DNA of 64,000 nt from Clostridium sp. AM30-24 (GTDB taxonomy: Bacteria; Bacillota; Clostridia; Lachnospirales; Lachnospiraceae). The stretch spans positions 1-64,000 of the forward strand of contig NZ_QUJB01000007.1 of the NCBI RefSeq assembly GCF_003480435.1, written 5' to 3'. The position numbers were made by a program, and so were the translations under genes. This document shows, piece after piece, positions 51,254-61,124 of the stretch; the first letter of the stretch is position 1, and the number at the start of each line of letters is the position of its first letter. The notes under the pieces were generated by a model, which was not told the DNA's origin, made no database searches, and saw nothing but the letters and a program-made list of their open reading frames with translations.

Positions 51254-51781
51254 TTAGAACTCCGGCTCAATGAGTCCGTAGGAGTTTCCTTTTCTCTTAT
51301 AAACAACATTGACTTCGTTTGTATCAGCATTGAGGAACATAAAGAAATTGTGTCCTAAAAGTTCCATCTGTACACACGCCTCTTCGGCATCCATCGGTTT
51401 CATCGCAAAGCGTTTTGTCTTTACGATATTGACGGTCTCTTCCGGTTCAGCCTCTTCCTGAAGGAAAGCTTCGTTGAAGGCTAAGGCGTTCTGCTTCTTG
51501 CTGATGATCCTTGTCTTATATTTCTTGACCTGACGCTCGATAATTTCTTCCACGAGATCAACAGATACATACATATCATTGGAATCCTGCTCAGCACGGA
51601 TAATGCTGCCCTTCACAGGAATCGTAACCTCTATTTTCTGACGTCCTTTCTCTACGCTTAATGTTACCTGTACTTCCGTATCAGGAGAAAAATAGCACTC
51701 CAGTTTTCCTAATTTACTTTCCACGGCATCTTTTAAGCCTGGTGTAATGTTGATATTTTTTCCGCTGATTGTGTAACGCAT
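51254..51781 (-). CDS. hpf: Long-form ribosome hibernation promoting factor
   Basis: The 175-residue protein dimerises 70S ribosomes in slow growth. The N-terminal domain (MRYTISGKNINITPGLKDAV to about 110) binds the 30S decoding region. The C-terminal domain (VNIVKTKRFAMKPMDAEEAC, NADTNEVNVVYKRKGNSYGL) mediates dimerisation. This two-domain form is the rule in Firmicutes. AAGGAG lies ahead of ATG 51781. It stands alone, divergent from secA across a 0.9 kb non-coding region. Confidence 0.95.
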   Translation of the reverse strand: MRYTISGKNINITPGLKDAVESKLGKLECYFSPDTEVQVTLSVEKGRQKIEVTIPVKGSIIRAEQDSNDMYVSVDLVEEIIERQVKKYKTRIISKKQNALAFNEAFLQEEAEPEETVNIVKTKRFAMKPMDAEEACVQMELLGHNFFMFLNADTNEVNVVYKRKGNSYGLIEPEF

Positions 51782-51811
51782 AAAATCAACTCCTTTGTTT
51801 GGGATGGCTTA

Positions 51812-51840
51812 AGTATAACACAAAATTCTGTAAAAGACAA
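51812..51840 (-). promoter_or_regulatory. Promoter of hpf
   Basis: On the minus strand TTGTCT (51835-51840) and TATACT (51812-51817) are 17 bases apart. Confidence 0.65.
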
Positions 51841-52037
51841 CCAAAATACATGAAAAATGAGAAAATTTAAAAAGGTAAAAAAAGGTGTATAAAAGCTCAA
51901 AAACTATACGAGGCCTTCCGGGTTTGTCAATGGGATAGGGGAAAAAAGTTGTCAGAAATATAAATTTTATAAGATGTTCACAAAAATAAAACAAATATAA
52001 AGAGAAGGTAAAATCCACCTGTGGGGAGGAAAAAACC

Positions 52038-52657
52038 TGTGGATAATGTGGATAACTTGGTGTATAACTGCGAAATGGCGTGAAATCGGCATTTTTCGAG
52101 GTGGACAACTTTCCACATAATTTTGGTGGATGAGTGTGGATAAAGTGGATAACCGGACAATCGAATGTATGGTTTGTGCAAGTTGTACATTTAAAGGGGA
52201 AAAGCGGCAGTAAGAGGGAAAAATAGACAGGAGTGAGGGAGAAGCCGGGGGAAGGAGTCAGGGAGATGTCGAAGAGGAAAAAATTGAATTGTCGAAAAAT
52301 TGTCAAAACGGTTTTAGAAAAAACAGCAGGGATGCGGCGCAGATGGACGATGCGGCTGCGAGAAGATGCAGCAGGGAGTTTTATCGGGAATTGCGCAGGC
52401 AGAGATAAGGATTTATGTACGAAATGTTAAAATTACATGAAGTCATTGAATAAAAACCCGGAAGGTGTTAAAATATTAAGGATTGTACGATGCAGACGTA
52501 TGCGGTTATGCGGTAAAATCCCGCAGGACGGAGCAGCGGACATCAAAAACGATTCAGATATAGAAACTTGTATGCAGTGGCCTGATGTGAGATGAACCAT
52601 GCGTCATGTGGATAAAATCCGGCTCCGGCGTTTGAAAGACCGTGTATCCGTGGATAA
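52038..52657. promoter_or_regulatory. DnaA-box cluster between hpf and secA
   Basis: Exact copies of TGTGGATAA, the reverse complement of the DnaA box TTATCCACA, are at 52038-52046, 52047-52055 (directly abutting), 52135-52143 and 52607-52615. One-mismatch copies are at 52144-52152 and 52649-52657. All point the same way. The adjoining 51790-52015 is A+T-rich. No protein gene is supported between 51782 and 52724. The pattern resembles an origin or DnaA-titration site, but dnaA and dnaN are not in the window. Confidence 0.7.
52446..52474 (+). promoter_or_regulatory. Promoter of secA
   Basis: TTGAAT (52446-52451), 17 bases, then TAAAAT (52469-52474) with an extended TGT in front. Confidence 0.55.
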
Positions 52658-52724
52658 CTCCCGCGAGATGGATAAAAGGGTATCGCTGCATGTGTATATT
52701 TATTTATGTAGGAGAACAAGCAGA

Positions 52725-55301
52725 ATGAATTTTGTTGAAAAAGTATTTGGTACGCACAGTGACCGGGAATTAAAGTACATTTACCCGATCATCGATAAGA
52801 TCGAAAAAATGCGTCCGACGATGCAGGCGATGTCTGATGAAGAATTAAAAGATCAGACAAGAAAATTCAAAGAGCGCCTCGCACAGGGGGAGACTCTGGA
52901 TGATCTTCTGCCGGAGGCATTCGCAACCGTCAGAGAGGCAGCAAAGAGAGTTTTAAAGATGGAGCACTATCCGGTACAGCTCATCGGTGGTATCGTCCTT
53001 CATCAGGGACGTATTGCGGAGATGAAGACAGGTGAAGGTAAAACACTTGTTTCTACTTGTCCGGCATACTTAAATGCCCTTGCCGGAAAAGGCGTCCAGA
53101 TCGTAACAGTCAACGACTATCTGGCAAAACGTGATGCTGAGTGGATGGGACAGGTTCATGAGTTCCTCGGCTTAAAGGTCGGTGTGGTATTAAACTCCAT
53201 GACCTCCGAGGAGAGAAAAGCCGCTTACCAGTGCGACATCACTTATGTTACAAACAACGAGCTCGGCTTCGATTACCTTCGTGACAATATGGCGATCTAT
53301 AAAGAGCAGATGGTGCTTCGTGATCTCGACTACTGTATCATCGATGAGGTCGACTCCGTATTGATCGATGAGGCGAGAACCCCGCTTATCATTTCCGGAC
53401 AGAGCGGAAAATCCACAAAGCTCTATGAGGTTTGTGATGTCCTCGCAAAGCAGTTAGTCCGCGGTGAGGAATCCGGCGAGTTTAACAAGCTCAATGCGAT
53501 CATGGGCGAGGAGATCACGGAGACCGGTGATTTCATCGTAAATGAGAAAGAGAAAGTCGTAAACCTGACAGAGCAGGGTGTTAAGAAGGTCGAGGCATTC
53601 TTCCATATCGACAACCTCGCGGATGCGGAAAATCTGGAGATCCAGCACAATATCATCCTTGCCCTCCGTGCCCACAACCTCATGTTCCGCGATAAGGACT
53701 ATGTGGTCAAGGATGACGAGGTCCTGATCGTCGATGAGTTCACAGGACGTATCATGCCGGGCCGCCGTTACTCCGACGGTCTCCATCAGGCTATCGAGGC
53801 GAAGGAGCATGTAAACGTTAAGAGAGAGTCCAGAACCCTCGCGACGATCACATTCCAGAACTTCTTTAATAAGTACGCGAAAAAAGGCGGCATGACCGGT
53901 ACAGCCCAGACTGAGGAGAAAGAGTTCCGTAATATCTACGGTATGGACGTTATCGTGATCCCGACAAACCGTCCGGTTATCCGTAAGGACTTAAATGACG
54001 CGGTATATAAGACAAAGAAAGAAAAATTCCACGCAGTTGTTGAGGAGATCGTAAAGGCCCACGAGAAAGGACAGCCGGTCCTCGTCGGTACGATCACGAT
54101 CGAGACATCTGAGATGTTAAGCCAGATGTTAAAGAAGCGCGGGGTTCCGCATAAAGTCTTAAACGCGAAGTACCATGAGCTGGAGGCTGAGATCGTAGCC
54201 CAGGCCGGTATTCACGGCGCGGTGACGATTGCGACGAACATGGCAGGTCGTGGTACCGATATCAAGCTTGACGACGAGTCAAAGGCTCTCGGCGGCTTAA
54301 AGATCATTGGTACAGAGCGTCATGAGTCCAGACGTATCGATAATCAGCTCCGCGGACGTGCAGGACGTCAGGGCGATCCGGGTGAGTCCCGCTTCTATAT
54401 CTCCCTTGAGGACGATCTGATGCGCCTCTTCGGTTCCGACAAGTTAATGAGCATGTTCAATGCCCTCGGCGTTCCGGAGAACGAGCAGATCGAGCACAAG
54501 ATGTTATCTTCCGCGATTGAAAAAGCACAGCAGAAGATCGAGACGAACAACTACGGTATCCGTGAGAACCTCTTAAAGTATGATGAGGTCAACAACGAGC
54601 AGCGTGAGGTCGTATATGCTGAGCGCCGTCAGGTACTTGATGGTGAGAACATGCGTGAGCTGATCATGAAGATGCTCAACGATATCGTTGAGGGCGCTGT
54701 GGATATGTCCATCAGTGACGAGCAGACTCCGGAGAACTGGGGCTTCAAGGAATTAAATGATCTTCTTCTTCCAATCATCCCGTTAAAGCCGATCGAGCTG
54801 ACTGACGAGATCAGCAAGATGAGCAAGGACGAATTCAAGCACATGTTAAAAGAACTGGCAACGAAGTTCTACGAATCCAAGGAGGCAGAATTCCCGGATG
54901 CAGAGCAGGTGCGTGAGATCGAGCGTGTCGTTCTCCTGAAGGTGATCGACAACAAGTGGATGTCCCATATCGACGATATGGATCAGCTCCGTGAAGGTAT
55001 CGGTTTACAGGCCTACGGTAATCGTGATCCGCTCGTAGAGTACAAGATGAACGCTTACGAGATGTTCGATGATATGACTGCGGCGATCCGTGAAGATACG
55101 ATCCGTATTCTCTGCCATATCCGTGTAGAGGAGAAGGTGGAGAGAGAGCCGGCTGCTAAGGTTACAGGTACAAACCGTGACGATTCCGCAGCGAGAGCTC
55201 CGCAGAGACGTCAGACACAGAAAATCTACCCGAATGATCCGTGTCCGTGCGGATCCGGCAAGAAATATAAACAGTGCTGCGGAAGAAAACCGTTAGCATA
55301 G
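52725..55301 (+). CDS. secA: Protein translocase ATPase SecA
   Basis: The 858-residue motor pushes unfolded preproteins through SecYEG. The start region [17 protein letters not shown] and TAGGAGA (52708-52714) fix ATG 52725; an upstream frame to 52599 overlaps DnaA boxes. Walker A is EMKTGEGKT (about 99-107), [19 protein letters not shown] holds Walker B, and [11 protein letters not shown] with [11 protein letters not shown] belongs to the second motor domain. The C-terminus carries the zinc-binding [14 protein letters not shown]. All domains are present. Confidence 0.98.
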   Translation: MNFVEKVFGTHSDRELKYIYPIIDKIEKMRPTMQAMSDEELKDQTRKFKERLAQGETLDDLLPEAFATVREAAKRVLKMEHYPVQLIGGIVLHQGRIAEMKTGEGKTLVSTCPAYLNALAGKGVQIVTVNDYLAKRDAEWMGQVHEFLGLKVGVVLNSMTSEERKAAYQCDITYVTNNELGFDYLRDNMAIYKEQMVLRDLDYCIIDEVDSVLIDEARTPLIISGQSGKSTKLYEVCDVLAKQLVRGEESGEFNKLNAIMGEEITETGDFIVNEKEKVVNLTEQGVKKVEAFFHIDNLADAENLEIQHNIILALRAHNLMFRDKDYVVKDDEVLIVDEFTGRIMPGRRYSDGLHQAIEAKEHVNVKRESRTLATITFQNFFNKYAKKGGMTGTAQTEEKEFRNIYGMDVIVIPTNRPVIRKDLNDAVYKTKKEKFHAVVEEIVKAHEKGQPVLVGTITIETSEMLSQMLKKRGVPHKVLNAKYHELEAEIVAQAGIHGAVTIATNMAGRGTDIKLDDESKALGGLKIIGTERHESRRIDNQLRGRAGRQGDPGESRFYISLEDDLMRLFGSDKLMSMFNALGVPENEQIEHKMLSSAIEKAQQKIETNNYGIRENLLKYDEVNNEQREVVYAERRQVLDGENMRELIMKMLNDIVEGAVDMSISDEQTPENWGFKELNDLLLPIIPLKPIELTDEISKMSKDEFKHMLKELATKFYESKEAEFPDAEQVREIERVVLLKVIDNKWMSHIDDMDQLREGIGLQAYGNRDPLVEYKMNAYEMFDDMTAAIREDTIRILCHIRVEEKVEREPAAKVTGTNRDDSAARAPQRRQTQKIYPNDPCPCGSGKKYKQCCGRKPLA

Positions 55302-55449
55302 GATCAACACCAATTGATTCATGAAATGATGGTCAGCGCGGAACCTCTGCGCTGACCTTGTTAAATCATTATAGGAAAGGTAACATTCTGTATGGTCCGC
55401 ACAGTGAATGGGGGCCTTTGGTGAAATGTTATTAGAAAGGACAGATTCT

Positions 55450-56589
55450 ATGGTTGAGTTAGACCAGTTTAAATATACATTATCCACATATGAAACTCCA
55501 CTGAAGGAGGTCGGGGATTCCCTGAATCTGGATGCGAAGATCAGAAGGATCGACGAGTTGGACAAGACCATGGAGGAACCGAGCTTCTGGGAGGACGCGG
55601 AGAAATCCACGAGACTTGTGAGGGAAGCGAAAAACCTGAAAGATACGGTCGCAGAGTACAACAAGCTTCGGAATCAGTATGAGGAGATCGGTCTGATGAT
55701 CGAGATGGGGTACGAGGAAAATGATCCGGAGATCGTTCCGGAGATCCAGGAGATGCTCGACGAGTTCACATCTGAGCTCGATGCACTCCGTCTCCGCACA
55801 CTTCTCACAGGGGAGTACGATAACAACAACGCGATCTTAAGACTGAATGCCGGAGCGGGCGGAACAGAGTCCTGTGACTGGTGCAGCATGTTATACCGTA
55901 TGTACTGCCGTTGGGCAGAGAGAAAAGGATACCAGGTGGAGGTACTCGACTTCCTGGACGGCGAGGAAGCCGGAATTAAGTCCGTTACGATCCAGATCAA
56001 CGGAGAGAATGCGTTCGGTTACTTAAAGTCCGAGAGAGGCGTACACCGCCTTGTAAGGATCTCTCCGTTCAACGCAAACGGAAAGAGACAGACATCCTTC
56101 GTATCCTGCGATGTAATGCCGGATATCGAGGAAGACCTTGATATCGAGATCAACCCGGATGATTTAAGGATTGATACGTATCGTTCCAGTGGTGCCGGCG
56201 GACAGCACATCAACAAGACATCCTCCGCGGTTCGTATCACACATATCCCGACAGGCGTTGTTGTGCAGTGTCAGAATGAGCGTTCCCAGTTCCAGAACAA
56301 GGACAAGGCAATGCAGATGCTGAAAGCGAAACTGTATATGTTAAAGCAGCAGGCAAACGCGGAGAAGCTCTCCGATATCCGCGGCGATGTGAAAGATATC
56401 GGATGGGGAAGCCAGATCCGTTCCTACGTGCTTCAGCCGTATACGATGGTAAAAGACCACCGTACCGGTTTTGAGAGCGGAAACGTAAACGCTGTTCTTG
56501 ACGGCGGACTCGACGGATTTATCAGCGCCTTCTTAAAGTGGGAAAGTCTTGGACGGCCGCAGGTAAAGGGCGGACAGGATGTAGAATAG
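55450..56589 (+). CDS. prfB: Peptide chain release factor 2
   Basis: The 379-residue factor ends translation at UGA and UAA. It has the RF2 anticodon-like SPF tripeptide (RISPFNANGKRQTSF) and the GGQ loop at 250-252 (SSGAGGQHINKTSSA). The reading frame is continuous: the programmed +1 frameshift at an early UGA, found in many prfB genes, is absent. At the matching place (DSLNLDAK) an AGGAGG still lies just upstream. ATG 55450 follows AAAGGAC; a longer frame to 55408 is not supported. It lies 148 bases after secA, a common arrangement. Confidence 0.96.
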   Translation: MVELDQFKYTLSTYETPLKEVGDSLNLDAKIRRIDELDKTMEEPSFWEDAEKSTRLVREAKNLKDTVAEYNKLRNQYEEIGLMIEMGYEENDPEIVPEIQEMLDEFTSELDALRLRTLLTGEYDNNNAILRLNAGAGGTESCDWCSMLYRMYCRWAERKGYQVEVLDFLDGEEAGIKSVTIQINGENAFGYLKSERGVHRLVRISPFNANGKRQTSFVSCDVMPDIEEDLDIEINPDDLRIDTYRSSGAGGQHINKTSSAVRITHIPTGVVVQCQNERSQFQNKDKAMQMLKAKLYMLKQQANAEKLSDIRGDVKDIGWGSQIRSYVLQPYTMVKDHRTGFESGNVNAVLDGGLDGFISAFLKWESLGRPQVKGGQDVE

Positions 56590-56629
56590 AAAGAGACGGG
56601 AATGCCGTGAGGCGGAACTGTTATCATGA

Positions 56630-56677
56630 AAAAAGCGTATCAAAAGATGTGATAATACATCGGTTGATACGCTTTTT
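56630..56677 (+). terminator. Terminator after prfB
   Basis: AAAAAGCGTATCAA (56630-56643) pairs with TTGATACGCTTTTT (56664-56677), with inner GATGT/ACATC. Confidence 0.85.
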
Positions 56678-56697
56678 CTATACTTCGATACAATAGA

Positions 56698-56728
56698 CGC
56701 CCCGGCAGGAAGATTTCAAGCCGGGGCG
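56698..56728 (-). terminator. GC-rich hairpin after the wall-binding protein gene
   Basis: CGCCCCGGC (56698-56706) pairs with GCCGGGGCG (56720-56728). It lies downstream of the minus-strand gene ending at 56807; its T run is weak. Confidence 0.5.
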
Positions 56729-56806
56729 GGGAGCAGGTATAGAAATTATAGTCGACAGGAAGAAAGCTTCATGTCTTCAAGGAATGGAGTGGTCAGCGAT
56801 TAGCGA

Positions 56807-57424
56807 TTAGTCCCTGATATAGGTTCTGTCGTTTACAATGATCGTATCATAGTCTACGATCGTCAGATTACGTGAATTGGAGGAATCGCGGTATTTTGTA
56901 TTGCTGACTTTGGAGAAGCTGTATATATGGGTATCTCCGTCGGTATCATAGTAGAATGCCGCAATAGAATCGCCGGCACCGAGCATAAACTCAAAGTAAT
57001 CTTCTCTGTTCTCGTCGTTGATCCGGAAGGTTCCGACCATATCCTCGTTTGTATAAACAGTATTGTCAGATGTGCTGTTATCAGCAGTGGTATTGTCGTT
57101 GGAACCGGATTCATTCTGCATATCTTTCGCAAATTTTAACTGTACGGAATTGCCGATGGTCCAGGCACCTTCTTTGTTCACTGTGTAACCGTCCGGGGTT
57201 GTTGTATCTGCGTACATATATCCGTTTGAATCAAATGCGTAGCATTCGTAGATGCCATCTTTATTCCCATCCAGCCATTTCCACTGGGATACCGGGTAGG
57301 AGCCGTTGTCTTCCTGCCACCACCAGCCTGTGGTGTTCTGTACCCATTGTCCTGCGAACGCAGTCATTCCCATAGAAGCAGCCATTGCTGCGGTAAGCGC
57401 GAGAGTCATAATCTTCTTTTTCAT
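56807..57424 (-). CDS. Secreted protein with aromatic wall-binding motif
   Basis: The 205-residue protein has a signal peptide (MKKKIMTLALTAAMAASMGM, cleaved after AFA at about 24). Then comes a single block GWWWQEDNGSYPVSQWKWLD, followed by FDSNGYMYADTTTPDGYTVN, the type of tryptophan/tyrosine-rich repeat used to hold to cell-wall polymers. A Ser/Asn/Thr/Asp linker (about 104-125) joins to a C-terminal part of unknown fold (TFRINDENREDYFEFMLGAG onward). It has close parallels among Lachnospiraceae surface proteins, by recollection. Function unknown. Confidence 0.78.
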   Translation of the reverse strand: MKKKIMTLALTAAMAASMGMTAFAGQWVQNTTGWWWQEDNGSYPVSQWKWLDGNKDGIYECYAFDSNGYMYADTTTPDGYTVNKEGAWTIGNSVQLKFAKDMQNESGSNDNTTADNSTSDNTVYTNEDMVGTFRINDENREDYFEFMLGAGDSIAAFYYDTDGDTHIYSFSKVSNTKYRDSSNSRNLTIVDYDTIIVNDRTYIRD

Positions 57425-57650
57425 AGTGAAACCTCCTGAATTTTTTGGTTGGTTATGTTTTCCTTTTGATAAAATAAGTATATCAGTGAAATGTGATTAA
57501 GCTGTGAATACTTTGTGGTGAAACCTTGAGGAATCTGTGGCGGAGGTGTGTCAAGGAGGAAAAATAAGGTGGTCTTGAAAAATATTGAGGTACTGGAATG
57601 TGGTGGTGGCAGAAGATGGAGAAAGATAAGTTATAGACAAATAAGTAGAA

Positions 57651-57685
57651 AAGGACATCTTCACTGTTCTGGTGAAGATGTCCTT
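57651..57685 (-). terminator. Terminator after the large wall-binding repeat protein gene
   Basis: AAGGACATCTTCAC (57651-57664) is exactly complementary to GTGAAGATGTCCTT (57672-57685), with a T-rich stretch on the minus strand. The rest of the 57425-57760 gap shows nothing else. Confidence 0.7.
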
Positions 57686-57760
57686 AACGCAGGTCATAGA
57701 AACTTATTGGGAAATGTTTAAAACATACTGTGAATTTCTACGTTGTATTTGGTTATAAAA

Positions 57761-59182
57761 TTAGTGCCTGATTTCGCATTTTTCAGATAACGGAGCCTCA
57801 CCGTGAATGGATTCGCCGCTGGATCTTGTGCAATAGTAGTATCCATCGGAATCCTTCAGGTTTTTCTTGTTTCTCTGGAGATTGCCATTCTCGTTTACAA
57901 CATACCAAGTGCCTTTGTATTCAACTGCCTGATATTTTGAATCTTCCTCGGCAGTGAGGCGTAAACCATTTACATAGATGTAACCATCAGACATTCCGGT
58001 TTCGCCAACACCTCTTGGTGAACCATTGGACTTAAAGTTAAATGTATAATTGGAGCCATCCAGACTGACGGTTGTAACGCCGGTCTTAGCTGCACCGTTA
58101 TCACTGAAGTAAACTAATTTCTGAGTATTGGAATTCATCTCTTTTACACGGTCAACAGAGTCAATTTCAGAAGAAATAGTGGTGATTTTAGAACCATCGT
58201 ATGTAAGAATTCTTAATCCCGTGAGCATCTCTCCGTCCTCGTTGAATAAGTAAGATTTTCCATCAATAGTCTTTGTAATACCAACTTCGTTATCACCAGT
58301 AGGGATAGTAATTTCACCCTTGGAGTTTGCATAATACCAATGAGAAGTACCGCTTTCATGATCTCCAGGATTTAAATCTTTATCCGGAACGGCTTGGAAC
58401 CATCCAGTGTGGAGTTTTGGCTCTTCTTCATCACCGTAGTATTTCCAAGTCTTTTTATCACTGTTGTGTACCCAAGCGTCCTGTGCAACACCTCTGTCAT
58501 CGAAGGTGTATTTTACATTGCCGATGGTCTTCTCTGTGCTGACAGTCTTCTTACCGTTGGAAGCAAAGTAGAAGTGGTAAGTCGGCTCGTTATCGTCCTC
58601 GTTGTCATCGTCCTTAACGCTGATGTATACCCATGCGTTTGTAACGAGGCTTCCGTCGCCTTCTGCGTCACCGTAGTATGTAGCCGTTGCCCAGTCGGAA
58701 TCATCGGAGATATTCTCACCTGCAGCTGTGATCCAGCCTGTGAGCATTCTTCCGTACATATCAAACGCATATTTCTTTCCGCCGATATCAGCGATCTTTA
58801 CGCTGTCACCGGTCGTGCGGAGCGCGCGTCCATTGTTATCGAAGTAGTACCAGCTTGCGTCGCCGACTTTATCGTCGCCCTGCCAGCTCGGGTTCTCAAG
58901 GAAGCGCCAGCCGTTCTTTAACATCTGGCCGCCGTTTCTTAAGTAGTAGTAGTTTCCGTTGTCCTCAAGAAGAGTGTTGCGGATCATATAGCCGTCCTCG
59001 CCGAGGTAATAGGATTCGCCGTTGTCACTTCTCCATGCGCTTGTCACGTTGTTGCCGTTATTATCAGTATAGACCCATTCACTGTTTACGGACTTCCAGG
59101 CAGCAAAAGAACTGAATGAAGCACCCAGAGCGAGAACTGCGGATGCGGAAAGTACTGCCAAGCAGAAATTTTTCTTTCTCAT
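57761..59182 (-). CDS. Secreted protein built of wall-binding (choline-binding-like) repeats
   Basis: The 473-residue protein has a signal peptide (cleaved after SFA at about 27) and then many repeats of the type GxSYYLGEDGYM, NYYYLRNGGQMLKNGWRF, SWYYFDNNGRAL and KYAFDMYGRMLTGW. These are the W/Y/G repeats that fold into beta-hairpin solenoids on cell-wall polymers. No catalytic domain is visible, so it is an all-repeat surface protein. The long acidic runs DDDNEDDNEP and GDEEEPKL are unusual inserts between repeats. It is the second surface gene in tandem. Confidence 0.85.
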   Translation of the reverse strand: MRKKNFCLAVLSASAVLALGASFSSFAAWKSVNSEWVYTDNNGNNVTSAWRSDNGESYYLGEDGYMIRNTLLEDNGNYYYLRNGGQMLKNGWRFLENPSWQGDDKVGDASWYYFDNNGRALRTTGDSVKIADIGGKKYAFDMYGRMLTGWITAAGENISDDSDWATATYYGDAEGDGSLVTNAWVYISVKDDDNEDDNEPTYHFYFASNGKKTVSTEKTIGNVKYTFDDRGVAQDAWVHNSDKKTWKYYGDEEEPKLHTGWFQAVPDKDLNPGDHESGTSHWYYANSKGEITIPTGDNEVGITKTIDGKSYLFNEDGEMLTGLRILTYDGSKITTISSEIDSVDRVKEMNSNTQKLVYFSDNGAAKTGVTTVSLDGSNYTFNFKSNGSPRGVGETGMSDGYIYVNGLRLTAEEDSKYQAVEYKGTWYVVNENGNLQRNKKNLKDSDGYYYCTRSSGESIHGEAPLSEKCEIRH

Positions 59183-59269
59183 TTAATTTTCCTCCTCATA
59201 GAAATTGTAACAGCAGCCAGATCGTTGTTTTCACGGCTGCTGAAAATTTTCAAATTGTTTACATATTCT

Positions 59270-59297
59270 ATTATACCAGAATTCCGATTTATGACAA
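59270..59297 (-). promoter_or_regulatory. Promoter of the wall-binding repeat gene
   Basis: On the minus strand TTGTCA (59292-59297) and extended -10 TGGTATAAT (core 59270-59275), spaced by 16. Confidence 0.65.
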
Positions 59298-59353
59298 TGG
59301 TATTTTCCCTTCAACTTGTGGTAAATGTGTGGCAGGGGAATTACAAATTGTTT

Positions 59354-59402
59354 AAGAAAAAAGTACGGATCAAACTTTATGATGAAAGTGATCGATCCGT
59401 AC
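59354..59402 (-). terminator. Terminator of the BCCT transporter gene
   Basis: GTACGGATC (59363-59371) pairs with GATCCGTAC (59394-59402) and a six-base T run follows on the minus strand. Confidence 0.8.
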
Positions 59403-59419
59403 GTTTCGTAGTTCCTATT

Positions 59420-60946
59420 TTATGATTTCAGGTAATCCGACGCGTCCTTTAAGAAGCTTGCGATGATCAGCAGGATCACAAACGCTACCGGAAACGCTGC
59501 AATGATGGAGACACTCTGCAGGTTTGCCATGGAACTGTCGGAAAATACAAGTGCCATGGGCAGCAGGATCAACAGGATCGCCCAGAAGGCTTTTACTGCA
59601 TTGTGCGGCTCCTCGTCACCGGTGATCTGGCGGTATGTGTAGGAGGAGGCTACAAGGGCGATAGAGTCAAAGCTGGTAGCATAGAAAGCCACCATGGCAA
59701 CGATTAAAAGCACAAGGACAAACGGTGCAAGCGGCAGTGTCTGGATGATGGCGATGATCGTTGTGTAGAGATCGCTGCCGGCGGCATAGATCGCCATGAC
59801 GTCTAACTTTCCGCTTACCTGAAGCCCGAGACTGTAGTTTCCTAAAATGATAAAGCTTAAGAATGTAGCGCTGACGCTGCAGGCATATCCGCCGAGGATC
59901 GTCTGGCGCACCGTTCTTCCGCGGGAGATGGATCCGATAAAGAACGGAGATGCCACGCACCACACCATCCAGTAGGCCCAGTAGAAGATCGTCCAGTTCT
60001 GCGGGAAGGAAGTGGTCCGCTGCGGGTCTGTGAAGGTTGCGAGGCCGAGGAAATTCTGAGCGAGATTTCCGACAGCCGCAAAGCCTGTCTCCAGAATATA
60101 CCGTGTCTCACCGCCGAGGAACAGCACATATGCGAGCAGGGCAAAGAACAGGTACATGCAGGACTTTGCGAGCAGGGAGATTCCCTTCATGCCGTGGAGC
60201 AGGGCATATGTGTAGAAGACACAGGTGACGCCTAAGATCGCGATCGTTATCCATTTGGAGGATGGAAGGTGGAACAGGGTCGTCAGCACCTGGGACATCA
60301 GTGGAGTCGCCAGTGCAAATGTCGTTGTGGTTCCTGCGAGGAGCGCAAAGAGCGCCAGAAGGTCGATGAGCTTTCCGGGAATCCCATCTACCTTGTTTCC
60401 GAGCAGCGCGCGGCAGGCTTCTGAATATTTCTGCTTATGACAGCCTCTCACATGAAGCATAAAGCCGAAGGAGACGGCGAGTACCAGATAGAATGCCCAC
60501 GGGATCGGACCCCAGTGGAACAGCGGGTAGGTGCTGGACCAGGTCTGCATGGAACCCATCTCGGCGATATGCGGATCGTTCGCGTAGAGGATCCACTCAC
60601 AGAAAGAGTAGAACAGGATATCGGCCGCAAGTCCGGAGGTGAACATCATGCTCGCCCAGATGAAGAGGGGATATTTTGGCTTTTCATCCGGCTTTCCGAG
60701 GCGGATCGTACCGAATCTGGAGAATGCCAGATACAGGGAGAGCAGGAAGACAAAGAGACCGACGGCGAGATAGAACAGGCCGAAGGTATCGCCAAGGATA
60801 AAGCGGATCGTGTCGAGAACGCTCTTTGACGCGTCCGGCATCAGGATAAAGCAGACACAGAGCGCCAGGATCGCAAGAAACGGTACGATCACAGTGACCC
60901 AGTCGATCCGGTCTTTTAATGGTGTTTCGGAATTTTTGGAACTCAT
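59420..60946 (-). CDS. BCCT-family betaine/carnitine/choline transporter
   Basis: The 508-residue carrier has twelve hydrophobic segments. Family hallmarks are FILGDTFGLFYLAVGLFVFL, the tryptophan-rich FHWGPIPWAFYLVLAVSFGF in segment 4 and YWAYWMVWCVASPFFIGSIS in segment 8, which bind quaternary amines. Such transporters import compatible solutes or feed betaine/carnitine breakdown with sodium or by exchange. GGAGGT precedes ATG 60946. No catabolic partner is adjacent. Confidence 0.92.
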   Translation of the reverse strand: MSSKNSETPLKDRIDWVTVIVPFLAILALCVCFILMPDASKSVLDTIRFILGDTFGLFYLAVGLFVFLLSLYLAFSRFGTIRLGKPDEKPKYPLFIWASMMFTSGLAADILFYSFCEWILYANDPHIAEMGSMQTWSSTYPLFHWGPIPWAFYLVLAVSFGFMLHVRGCHKQKYSEACRALLGNKVDGIPGKLIDLLALFALLAGTTTTFALATPLMSQVLTTLFHLPSSKWITIAILGVTCVFYTYALLHGMKGISLLAKSCMYLFFALLAYVLFLGGETRYILETGFAAVGNLAQNFLGLATFTDPQRTTSFPQNWTIFYWAYWMVWCVASPFFIGSISRGRTVRQTILGGYACSVSATFLSFIILGNYSLGLQVSGKLDVMAIYAAGSDLYTTIIAIIQTLPLAPFVLVLLIVAMVAFYATSFDSIALVASSYTYRQITGDEEPHNAVKAFWAILLILLPMALVFSDSSMANLQSVSIIAAFPVAFVILLIIASFLKDASDYLKS

Positions 60947-61000
60947 AATTTGAAACCTCCTACAATGTTCAAAAATTAAGTATTTATCAAGATATTGAAC

Positions 61001-61029
61001 ATTATAGCACTGCAGGAGGGAGAATGCAA
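61001..61029 (-). promoter_or_regulatory. Promoter of the BCCT gene
   Basis: On the minus strand TTGCAT (61024-61029), 17 bases, TATAAT (61001-61006) with extended TGC. Confidence 0.75.
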
Positions 61030-61124
61030 GGGAAAATGATACGATTCTGCTACGGACACTGTATTATACAACCTTTTCAGTTCAGAATTTGCCCGCCTCC
61101 CTGCACGGGAACAAGGACCCAGCG

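Noticed and set aside
51809..52306. A 165-codon minus-strand frame in the hpf-secA spacer
   Set aside because: It is rich in Phe, Tyr and Pro from low-complexity A+T sequence, has no ribosome site, and overlaps the hpf promoter and DnaA boxes.
51782..52724. Chromosomal oriC
   Set aside because: DnaA boxes are present, but the usual dnaA, dnaN, rpmH or gidA neighbours are absent, so only a DnaA-box cluster is claimed.
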